Source: Salaquimonas sp. (GTDB taxonomy: Bacteria > Pseudomonadota > Alphaproteobacteria > Rhizobiales > Rhizobiaceae). From it: a DNA stretch of 6,043 nucleotides. Below the pieces are notes generated by a model that was given only the letters and a program-made list of their open reading frames with translations, searched no databases and had not been told where the DNA came from. Position 1 is the stretch's first letter, and each line of letters opens with the position of its first letter. Shown one piece after another: positions 1-5,496 of the stretch. A program made the position numbers and the translations under genes. The stretch spans positions 1-6,043 of the forward strand of contig JAHEHW010000122.1 in assembly GCA_024639745.1 (NCBI GenBank), in the 5' to 3' direction.

Positions 1-737
1 ACTGGAGCCTGTGTTGTGTAGGGCACAACCTGGCCCGCTTTGTCGGCACCGTCCCGGAACAGTACGTTTCGATGTAGATTGTTGCCCTCGACGAGAGAGG
101 TCCACTCAAAGCCAATGATGGTGGTGAAGTTGCCAGGATCATTGAAGCGCTCAGCCGCATCAACGACCTTATCCCAGATCGATCTGTAGGTTCTTCCACC
201 CGGCGAATACTCGGCCAACATCTCAGGGTTCATATCACCCTGGGAAAAAGTGCCAATAAGGTTTAGCGCCGCTGCTACTGAAGCCTCTCCACCCGCCTGC
301 AGCCCCTCGTACCAGGACTTGGCCTGATCAAACTTGAGAATGTTCGGCTCACCCGCTTCAAGATCATTGAAGAAGCCCATTCCGTCCGAGTGATCGGCGA
401 TTACGAGCCAGTCGAGAGGGCGCCCCAGTTTCGCGGGCTGGCCGCTCGATGCCATGACTTCCTCGCCACGGGCGAAACGGTAAGCTTCATCAAGCTCAAG
501 ACGCGCGCCAAAAAGCCCCGCATCCATAGACAGTCCGGTATGAAGATGAGTATCGCCCCAATACACATTGCTTGGAAAGCGACGCTGCGCATAAGGCGAA
601 TAGGCCTTGCCGGGATAAAGGTCAGAAAGAGACTCTGCAGACGGCACGAACTGCGCAAACCCCGGATTTGAGCCAAAGAAGGAAACAGCCAGGGCGAGTG
701 TGAACGCCCCTATCGAATTTATTTTCACTCGTGCCAT
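1..737 (-). CDS. DUF3604 family exported protein (PHP-like, metal-dependent), 5' part only
   Basis: The reading frame opens at an ATG (735-737) and runs off the left edge, giving 245 visible residues; the C-terminus is outside the window. Residues 1-28 form a Sec-type signal peptide: basic MARVK, hydrophobic stretch, then a likely cut after NPGFA before Q29, so the protein probably works in the periplasm. The mature part carries the hallmarks I associate with DUF3604: YWGDTHLHTGLSMDAG (59-74), DWLVIADHSDGMG (109-121) and IGFEWTS (208-214). The D-x-H-x-H and ADHSD motifs resemble metal-binding segments of PHP/amidohydrolase-type phosphoesterases, so a metal-dependent hydrolase is a reasonable inference, but no substrate is known to me. 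AGGA lies 8 nt before the ATG and supports this start. The gene points away from its neighbours and is not in an operon with the L,D-transpeptidase (275 bp gap). I am sure of the family and unsure of the function. Confidence 0.85.
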   Translation of the reverse strand, partial: MARVKINSIGAFTLALAVSFFGSNPGFAQFVPSAESLSDLYPGKAYSPYAQRRFPSNVYWGDTHLHTGLSMDAGLFGARLELDEAYRFARGEEVMASSGQPAKLGRPLDWLVIADHSDGMGFFNDLEAGEPNILKFDQAKSWYEGLQAGGEASVAAALNLIGTFSQGDMNPEMLAEYSPGGRTYRSIWDKVVDAAERFNDPGNFTTIIGFEWTSLVEGNNLHRNVLFRDGADKAGQVVPYTTQAP

Positions 738-745
738 CGCTTCTT

Positions 746-749
746 TCCT
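746..749 (-). promoter_or_regulatory. Shine-Dalgarno site of the DUF3604 gene
   Basis: The minus strand reads TAGGAAAGAAGCG directly before the ATG. AGGA sits 8 nt from the start codon, a normal spacing, and the next codons begin a clear signal peptide, so this site fixes the start. Confidence 0.65.
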
Positions 750-753
750 ACCT

Positions 754-771
754 ATTTTCAGATCTGAAAAT
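754..771. promoter_or_regulatory. 18-bp perfect palindrome, candidate operator of the DUF3604 gene
   Basis: ATTTTCAGATCTGAAAAT is a perfect 18-bp inverted repeat with no spacer. It lies in an AT-rich stretch and ends 17 bp upstream of the DUF3604 start codon, just before the ribosome-binding site. The position fits a repressor site overlapping the transcription start or 5' leader. The binding protein is unknown; I do not recognise the motif as belonging to a named regulator. A short RNA hairpin in the leader is an alternative, though the lack of a loop makes a DNA operator more likely. Confidence 0.5.
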
Positions 772-1012
772 TAATGAAGAAAACTTTCGCATAATGACAG
801 GGAATTGAAAAGGTTTGATCGCTGCAGAACTTTGCTCGCACTCTTCCGTGCAGCCTGCTGCGATTGAATTTGTCGCAGAATCAATATTCTACGAAGAATT
901 TAGTGTGAGTGTGGTGCAAACCCACAAGGCCGCCTCACTCATCCCGCCGCCAATTGCCCATAAAAGGTGCGGGACTGGATGTGTCTCTCGAACAGATTTC
1001 CGAGTTCTAAAC

Positions 1013-1705
1013 CTACGTTGCGGCGGGCATGACGAGAATTGGTGCGCCAGCGTTTACGCGTTCGTAGAGGTCGATCACATCCTGCTGCATCATGCGTACA
1101 CAACCGCTTGAAACAGCATTTCCAATTGTCCAGTATTCAGGCGTGCCGTGAATTCGGTAAAGAGTGTCCTCGCCGTCCTGGAAAATGTAGAGTGCGCGAG
1201 CTCCCAGAGGATTTTCCGGCCCCGGCGGCATGCCGCCATTATCCGCGCTGTATTTTTCGAGATCCGGTTGTCGCGCGATCATCTCCTCAGGTGGCGTCCA
1301 TGTCGGCCATTTCTGCTTCCATCCGACTTCCGCCCGGCCCGACCAGCCAAATCCTGCGCGACCAAGCCCGACACCATATCGCATGGCGGTGTCTCGACCC
1401 TCGATCAGGTAAAGGTGAAAATTTGCCGTATCGACGATGATTGAACCAACCGGTTCTCGCGAGCGATAACGTACGCGTTGCCGATAGAATTGGTTTGGCA
1501 CCCGACTCAAATCGACCGCGCCGATCGGATAGGGCTCGCTGGTGATTGGGCCGTAAAGTTGCCCATAGCGGTCATCGAGATTCGACTCGAGCGGCTCCTG
1601 AAAGGTGGGGCGCTCATCCCTGAAGCGCTCCGACGCGCAGGCGTATAGTGGACTGGTCAAGCCCACCGCACAAATGCCGTTGAGAAAATTTCGCCGGGTG
1701 ACCAC
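1013..1705 (-). CDS. L,D-transpeptidase (YkuD domain), Tat-exported probable lipoprotein
   Basis: This 230-residue protein should form 3-3 cross-links in peptidoglycan, or attach a partner to it, outside the inner membrane. The YkuD catalytic domain spans about residues 87-227. It starts at GSIIVDTANFHLYLIEG, contains NPLGARALY (165-173), and ends in the signature HGTPEYWTIGNAVSSGCVRM (186-205), with His186 and the nucleophile Cys202. The N-terminus has a twin-arginine motif (TRRNFL, 3-8), a hydrophobic stretch and a lipobox-like L-Y-A-C with Cys23, so it may be a Tat-exported lipoprotein; Tyr at -2 makes the lipidation less certain. The start is GTG (1703-1705); a TGA lies in frame 24 bp upstream (1727-1729) with no better start between. 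No strong Shine-Dalgarno is visible. Active-site residues appear intact. It is divergent from the lytic transglycosylase at 1923, another wall enzyme. The physiological acceptor (wall, Braun-type lipoprotein or outer-membrane protein) cannot be told from sequence. Confidence 0.9.
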   Translation of the reverse strand: MVTRRNFLNGICAVGLTSPLYACASERFRDERPTFQEPLESNLDDRYGQLYGPITSEPYPIGAVDLSRVPNQFYRQRVRYRSREPVGSIIVDTANFHLYLIEGRDTAMRYGVGLGRAGFGWSGRAEVGWKQKWPTWTPPEEMIARQPDLEKYSADNGGMPPGPENPLGARALYIFQDGEDTLYRIHGTPEYWTIGNAVSSGCVRMMQQDVIDLYERVNAGAPILVMPAAT

Positions 1706-1779
1706 TGGAATTCGCTTTCGTCTATTTCATTACACGCCGCGGGCAACGCATGAGGCGCTTAATTGTTTCTTGTTTGCGA

Positions 1780-1785
1780 ATTATA
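1780..1785 (-). promoter_or_regulatory. Candidate -10 box for the L,D-transpeptidase gene
   Basis: The minus strand reads TATAAT, a perfect sigma-70 -10 match, about 75 bp upstream of the GTG start. No good -35 hexamer lies 16-18 bp further up (the sequence there is around CTCAAT), so it would have to be an activated or -10-driven promoter. The segment is also nearly self-complementary and could be read in either direction. Confidence 0.3.
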
Positions 1786-1866
1786 AGGTTCGATTGGGCG
1801 CTATTGAGGCGGCGCCGGGGCGTTAGTTTCCAGCTATCAGGCGACCGGGCATGGGTAGATCAACGG

Positions 1867-1896
1867 TTGACGCGAAGTGCCAGGGCCTTCAAATAT
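1867..1896 (+). promoter_or_regulatory. Candidate promoter of the lytic transglycosylase gene
   Basis: TTGACG (1867-1872) is a 5/6 match to the -35 consensus, followed after 18 bp by AAATAT (1891-1896), a weak -10. A start near 1903 would give a leader of about 20 nt carrying the GGAG site. If real, it rules out translation from the upstream ATG at 1851. The call rests on hexamer matching only. Confidence 0.3.
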
Positions 1897-1910
1897 CGAA
1901 CATCATATCG

Positions 1911-1914
1911 GGAG
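1911..1914 (+). promoter_or_regulatory. Shine-Dalgarno site that selects the ATG at 1923
   Basis: GGAG, within CGGGAGAAA, stands 8 nt before the ATG at 1923. It decides between this start and the in-frame ATG at 1851, which has no comparable site and would bury the signal peptide behind 24 extra residues. Confidence 0.75.
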
Positions 1915-1922
1915 AAATAATT

Positions 1923-3128
1923 ATGCGCCTTCTGACCACCGCATGTCGGCCATTTGTAATCACCGCTGTCGCTTTTTTGAACTTGTTTTTGAATCAGGCA
2001 ATGGCTTCGGCGGTTGAGTGCGGTGGCGATTTCGGCAACTTCCTTTCTAAAGTGAGGGCAGAGGCGCGTTCACGCGGCTTATCGCAACAGGCAATTGACC
2101 GAACGCTTGCCAATGCCCGAATCGACAGGAAGGTGTTGTCGCGGGACCGTGCGCAGGGTGTTTTCAAACTGACTTTCCTTGAGTTTTCGCAACGTGCGAT
2201 CAGCAGCTACCGTTTGAAAAACGGGAGGGCCAATATAGAGAAATACGCTTCCGTTTTTCGCAGAGCGGAGCAGGAATTCGGGGTGCCGGCTCCCGTGATT
2301 GCTGCATTCTGGGCGCTGGAGACGGACTTCGGCGCGGTTCAGGGCGATTTCAATACGATCAATGCGATCGCGACCCTTTCGCACGACTGCCGCCGTCCGG
2401 AGCTTTTTCAGCCTCATCTGTTTGCTGCAATACGGATGGTCGAGCATGGAGACCTTGATCCCGCGCGCACCACGGGTGCCTGGGCAGGTGAAATCGGTCA
2501 GGTGCAGATGCTTCCGGAAGACATAATTGAATTTGGGGTCGATGGGGATGGTGACGGTCATGTTCGGCTAAAGCAGAGCGCCCCGGACGCGATCATGACG
2601 GCTGCGCGTTTCATTCAGCATCTTGGCTGGCGTCGTGACGAACCCTGGATGCAAGAGGTTGACGTGCCCGGTCAATTCCACTGGGCGGAAGCGGGCCTTC
2701 ACCAACGCCTTCCCGTATCGAGATGGCAAAGCCTGGGCGTGCGCGCCAGGTCCGGCAATCTTCCGGCTGGCAGCCTGCAGGCCTCACTCGTCCTTCCGCA
2801 GGGACGCAATGGGCCAGCTTTCCTGTTGTTCGAGAATTTTGATATTTATCTCGAATGGAACCAGTCGCTCGTATACACGCTAACGGCATCCTACCTGGCG
2901 ACAAGGCTCGCCGGAGCACCACGATATGATGCGGGCAATCCCGAACCTGGTCTTTCAGATGCGCAAATGGAAAGTCTGCAACGGACGCTCCAGTCACGCG
3001 GTTACGATGTCGGCGGCGTTGATGGTATTCTGGGCGCAAAGACGCGAGACGCGGTGAGAACAGAGCAGTCGCGATTGGGGCTGCCGGCCGACGGTTGGCC
3101 AACTCCGAAGCTGCTGAACGCATTGTAG
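1923..3128 (+). CDS. Lytic murein transglycosylase, MltB-like, with C-terminal peptidoglycan-binding domain
   Basis: The 401-residue product should cleave the MurNAc-GlcNAc bond of peptidoglycan in the periplasm, leaving 1,6-anhydroMurNAc ends. Residues 1-29 form a signal peptide (MRLLTTACRP, hydrophobic core, cut near AMASA); I see no lipobox, so it is probably soluble, unlike E. coli MltB. The catalytic domain (about 35-330) contains WALETDFGA (130-138) with catalytic Glu133 and the AGEIGQVQMLP segment (188-198), equivalent to the G-x-x-G-Q-x-Q-F-M-P block of the family. An EF-hand-like loop with Asp207, Asp209, Asp211 and Gly212 matches the calcium site known in the E. coli Slt35 fragment. 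Residues 344-401 (SDAQMESLQRTLQSRGYD, then VDGILGAKTRDAV) are a PG_binding_1 domain for holding the wall. The longer frame from 1851 is rejected in favour of 1923. It is divergent from the L,D-transpeptidase and convergent with the LysR gene. Confidence 0.9.
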   Translation: MRLLTTACRPFVITAVAFLNLFLNQAMASAVECGGDFGNFLSKVRAEARSRGLSQQAIDRTLANARIDRKVLSRDRAQGVFKLTFLEFSQRAISSYRLKNGRANIEKYASVFRRAEQEFGVPAPVIAAFWALETDFGAVQGDFNTINAIATLSHDCRRPELFQPHLFAAIRMVEHGDLDPARTTGAWAGEIGQVQMLPEDIIEFGVDGDGDGHVRLKQSAPDAIMTAARFIQHLGWRRDEPWMQEVDVPGQFHWAEAGLHQRLPVSRWQSLGVRARSGNLPAGSLQASLVLPQGRNGPAFLLFENFDIYLEWNQSLVYTLTASYLATRLAGAPRYDAGNPEPGLSDAQMESLQRTLQSRGYDVGGVDGILGAKTRDAVRTEQSRLGLPADGWPTPKLLNAL

Positions 3129-3152
3129 CGATTGGGCGAGTATGAAGAAGCG

Positions 3153-4091
3153 TTAGGCGGTTTCGCTTATTTGTTGCTCTACGGTCACGCGATTGTTCTG
3201 CGGTAGTCTTACCTGATCGAAAATCCAATTCCTGAAGGCTGCGATCTTGGGCCGATTGGCTTCGCTATCCGGATAGGTAAGGGAATAGACGATCGTTCCT
3301 CTGGTTTCGATGTCAAAGAGCTGGATCAATTCTCCGGATGCCAGTTCTTTTTCGATCAACGCGCCGTAGCCAAGTACAACGCCCTGTCCTGCTTTTGCGG
3401 CGCGTAGCGTCAACTCACAATGCGGCAGTACTGGCCCAGCAACTTTTCCGGGTAGCTTGCCTTCCGCTGCCTCGAACCATTCTTGCCAGGAATCCCCGTA
3501 TTCGTCTTTCAATAAAGTCTGCCCAAGAAGGTCCGAAGGCTTTGTGAATTCACCATTTTTCTCGATCAATGTCGGACTGCAAACGGGGAAACGTGTTGTC
3601 GTCAGGAACGGCTCGACACGATAGCCGTCGGTGGGTTCGGATCCATATTGAATCAGAATGTCGATCCCACTATCCGGAAAAGCGAGTGGTTGGTCTATCG
3701 GTACTATTTCGAGCGAGATCTCGGGATAAATATTGTAGAAATCGCCCATACGGGGCAGGAACCACCGGCTCGTGAAGGCGGGGGTAGCGCCGATCAAGAG
3801 TGGCCCGGAAAGACTTTCGCCGCGGGTGCGGTGGGTCGCGGCGGAAAGATGATCGAGCACCTCCGTGATTTCACTGTAATAATCTTTTCCCTGACTGGTC
3901 AGCCGTATCGCCGATTTTTCCTTGTCACGGTCGAACAGGCTGGTATCCAGAAATTCCTCCAGCTGCTTCACTTGGTGACTGATTGCCGACTGTGTTCGGT
4001 GCAATTCTTCGGCCGCATGCTTGAAGCTACCCAGCCTGGCAGCGGACTCAAATGCTTTCAGCGCGGCAAAGGGCGGTAACAGCCGCTTCAC
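3153..4091 (-). CDS. LysR-family transcriptional regulator, GcvA-like
   Basis: This is a full-length 312-residue LysR regulator. The N-terminal winged helix-turn-helix covers about residues 5-64: LPPFAALKAFESAARLGSF is typical of the GcvA-like subgroup, followed by the recognition region RTQSAISHQVKQLEE (32-46) and SLFDRD (51-56). The effector-binding domain runs from about 95 (SGPLLIGATPAFTSRWFLPRM) to near 295 and is a type-2 periplasmic-binding fold by family. The effector cannot be read from sequence; membership in the GcvA-like group does not imply control of glycine cleavage. The start is GTG (4089-4091), which places the family's usual N-terminus correctly; the upstream GGA is close and weak. 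The gene is divergent from the photolyase, the classical arrangement for a LysR protein and its target, so it may control the photolyase and itself. Its 3' end faces the transglycosylase across 24 bp with no clear terminator. Confidence 0.92.
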   Translation of the reverse strand: MKRLLPPFAALKAFESAARLGSFKHAAEELHRTQSAISHQVKQLEEFLDTSLFDRDKEKSAIRLTSQGKDYYSEITEVLDHLSAATHRTRGESLSGPLLIGATPAFTSRWFLPRMGDFYNIYPEISLEIVPIDQPLAFPDSGIDILIQYGSEPTDGYRVEPFLTTTRFPVCSPTLIEKNGEFTKPSDLLGQTLLKDEYGDSWQEWFEAAEGKLPGKVAGPVLPHCELTLRAAKAGQGVVLGYGALIEKELASGELIQLFDIETRGTIVYSLTYPDSEANRPKIAAFRNWIFDQVRLPQNNRVTVEQQISETA

Positions 4092-4130
4092 GTTTCCAAT
4101 CCGGGTTTTTGACTCCCTTGCATAACTCTC

Positions 4131-4158
4131 AGGGTACGGGATTTGACTTTACAGTCAA
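4131..4158 (-). promoter_or_regulatory. Candidate promoter of the LysR gene
   Basis: On the minus strand TTGACT (4158-4153) is a 5/6 -35 match and TACCCT (4136-4131) a modest -10 after 16 bp, about 40 bp before the GTG. The -35 element is one arm of the 4143-4158 dyad, so a protein bound there would block or adjust this promoter, as in LysR autoregulation. Confidence 0.35.
4143..4158. promoter_or_regulatory. TTGACT-N4-AGTCAA dyad, candidate regulator site
   Basis: TTGACTTTACAGTCAA has two perfect 6-bp arms around TTAC. It lies between the divergent LysR and photolyase genes, about 51 bp from the LysR start and 95 bp from the photolyase ATG. Such dyads are where LysR proteins bind, but the spacing does not give a symmetric T-N11-A box, so ownership by this LysR protein is an inference. 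Confidence 0.4.
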
Positions 4159-4253
4159 GATTTCGGAGTTCCCCGACAATTTTGCAGCGGGTGGCGTTGT
4201 TGATCTCAAGCCCTATATTTCTCCTCACCAGAAGCAAAAGTAACCGGTTCAAG

Positions 4254-5489
4254 ATGAGCCTCCAGCAATCTTCGAAACTTCAGCAGGCGTCAGTTTTTCA
4301 GTCGCCGACAAGGAGGGCCGGCCTTAATCAACTTGAGGCATTCCTTCCAAATTCGGGACTCCATTATGCCAGTTGGCGCAATAGCGATCTCGGGCCTGAT
4401 GACCGCTCCAATGTCTCGGTTCTCTCGCCATGGCTTCGACATCGCCTTGTCACAGAAACAGAGGCGGTCAAGCGCTCGCTTGAGGAGCAGTCATTCGACG
4501 CTGCTGAAAAATTCGTCCAAGAAGTCTTCTGGAGAGCCTATTTCAAGGGTTGGCTTGAGCAACATCCAAGCGTCTGGACAAACTACAAGCAACAAACTTC
4601 TCTGCTTGATAACTTCCTCGCAGAAGACCAAGCACTAAGATGTCGTTATGAGACGGCATTGGAGGGTCGAACGGGGATCGATTGTTTCGATCATTGGGCG
4701 ATGGAGCTCGTAGAGACGGGCTATCTCCATAACCATGCAAGGATGTGGTTCGCCAGTATCTGGGTTTTTACTCTGAAACTGCCCTGGGAACTCGGTGCCG
4801 ATTTCTTTCTTCGCCATCTGATGGATGGTGACCCGGCTTCGAATACTCTTTCCTGGCGCTGGGTTGCAGGTCTTCACACAAAGGGAAAGACCTATCTTGC
4901 CCGCTCCTCCAATATCGAGAAATTCACCAATGGTCGCTTCAAGCCGGTCGGGCAGTTGAGTGCTAAAGCGGAACCTGTGCATGAAAGCGCCGAGCACTCG
5001 CTTGAGCCGCTGGAATTGCCAGAGCCCGAACTGTTCGGGCGGATCGGGCTTCTGTTGACCGGGGAAGATTGCTTTCCGGAACAGCTTTTTCCCGAGTTGG
5101 AGCCAGTATCGATATTTGCCCTGACAGTTGATATTCGCGGTGATCGCGCGACAGGTTCCTGTGCTGAAACGTTCACAAAAGGAGCGCTGTCGGATGCAGT
5201 CAAACGCAGTGCATCGCATTTTTCGCAGGATGTCGTCGAGGGCAGCGATACCGAAACGCTCTGCGAGTGGGCCAGAGACCTGGGGCTGGACACCATCGTG
5301 ACGGCGTATGTGCCGATCGGCCCGGTTGGTGATCGACTAGAGGCTGCACAAGCCAGTCTCGTAGAAAGTGGGATCTCGATCGCAAAGCGTATTCGCGATC
5401 ATGACCGCGTGTCGTGGCCGCATGCGACCAAGGGCTATTTCAAACTGAAAAAGCAGCTCCCAGATATTCTTCAGGAACTTGGAATCTAG
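4254..5489 (+). CDS. Photolyase with inverted domain order (NewPHL-type), FAD domain N-terminal
   Basis: The 411-residue protein carries the photolyase/cryptochrome FAD-binding domain at its N-terminus (about 20-235) instead of its C-terminus. Diagnostic blocks are SNVSVLSPWLRHRLVTE (52-68), EKFVQEVFWRAYFKGWLE (85-102), GYLHNHARMWFASIW (156-170) and DGDPASNTLSWRWVAG (191-206). Asn197 aligns with the residue facing flavin N5 in E. coli photolyase (Asn378). Trp201 and Trp178 align with its electron-transfer Trp382 and Trp359; I cannot place a Trp306 equivalent. After a Glu/Pro-rich linker (about 236-260), residues 262-411 resemble a Rossmann-like domain; RDLGLDTIVTAYVPIGPVGD and the ESGISI and DHDRV segments recall the end of the normal N-terminal antenna domain. 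This order matches the NewPHL class, reported as light-dependent repair enzymes for pyrimidine dimers in single-stranded DNA. The ATG at 4254 is preferred over an in-frame TTG at 4143; the ribosome-binding site is weak. It is divergent from the LysR gene and 7 bp tail-to-tail with the renalase-like gene. Confidence 0.88.
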   Translation: MSLQQSSKLQQASVFQSPTRRAGLNQLEAFLPNSGLHYASWRNSDLGPDDRSNVSVLSPWLRHRLVTETEAVKRSLEEQSFDAAEKFVQEVFWRAYFKGWLEQHPSVWTNYKQQTSLLDNFLAEDQALRCRYETALEGRTGIDCFDHWAMELVETGYLHNHARMWFASIWVFTLKLPWELGADFFLRHLMDGDPASNTLSWRWVAGLHTKGKTYLARSSNIEKFTNGRFKPVGQLSAKAEPVHESAEHSLEPLELPEPELFGRIGLLLTGEDCFPEQLFPELEPVSIFALTVDIRGDRATGSCAETFTKGALSDAVKRSASHFSQDVVEGSDTETLCEWARDLGLDTIVTAYVPIGPVGDRLEAAQASLVESGISIAKRIRDHDRVSWPHATKGYFKLKKQLPDILQELGI

Positions 5490-5496
5490 CCCGTCC

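Larger units (their letters stand above)
738..1012. other. Intergenic region between the DUF3604 and L,D-transpeptidase genes
   Basis: I see no convincing gene here. A plus-strand frame starting near 815 continues antisense into the end of the L,D-transpeptidase gene; it lacks a ribosome-binding site and a recognisable protein pattern. The left end holds the 18-bp palindrome. Small inverted repeats occur (TGTGG/CCACA around 911-927; AGAAT/ATTCT at 877-890), but none is followed by a T-run, so I do not call a terminator for the L,D-transpeptidase. Confidence 0.5.

Noticed and set aside
943..973. CCCGC/GCGGG inverted repeat as terminator of the L,D-transpeptidase gene
   Set aside because: The arms are 5 bp with a 21-nt loop and there is no following T-run in the direction of transcription.
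815..1111. 98-codon plus-strand frame in the gap and antisense to the L,D-transpeptidase
   Set aside because: It begins at a TTG without a ribosome-binding site, overlaps a solid gene on the other strand and shows no family pattern.
1851..1922. In-frame ATG at 1851 giving a 24-residue longer lytic transglycosylase
   Set aside because: No ribosome-binding site precedes it, the extra residues would mask the signal peptide, and the ATG at 1923 has GGAG at ideal spacing.
3148..3168. AAGCG/CGCTT stem as a bidirectional terminator between the transglycosylase and LysR genes
   Set aside because: Only 5 bp of stem with an 11-nt loop and no T-run on either strand; it also overlaps the LysR stop codon region.
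2611..3228. 205-codon minus-strand frame opposite the transglycosylase
   Set aside because: It is antisense to a well-supported gene, is rich in Arg, Pro and Ala as expected from a shadow frame, and also overlaps the LysR gene.
4143..4253. TTG at 4143 as start of the photolyase, adding 37 residues
   Set aside because: The TTG is part of the TTGACT dyad and likely promoter region, the extra residues look like translated non-coding DNA, and homology begins after the ATG at 4254.
4635..5219. 194-codon minus-strand frame opposite the photolyase
   Set aside because: It is fully antisense to a gene with clear photolyase motifs and has no recognisable domain.
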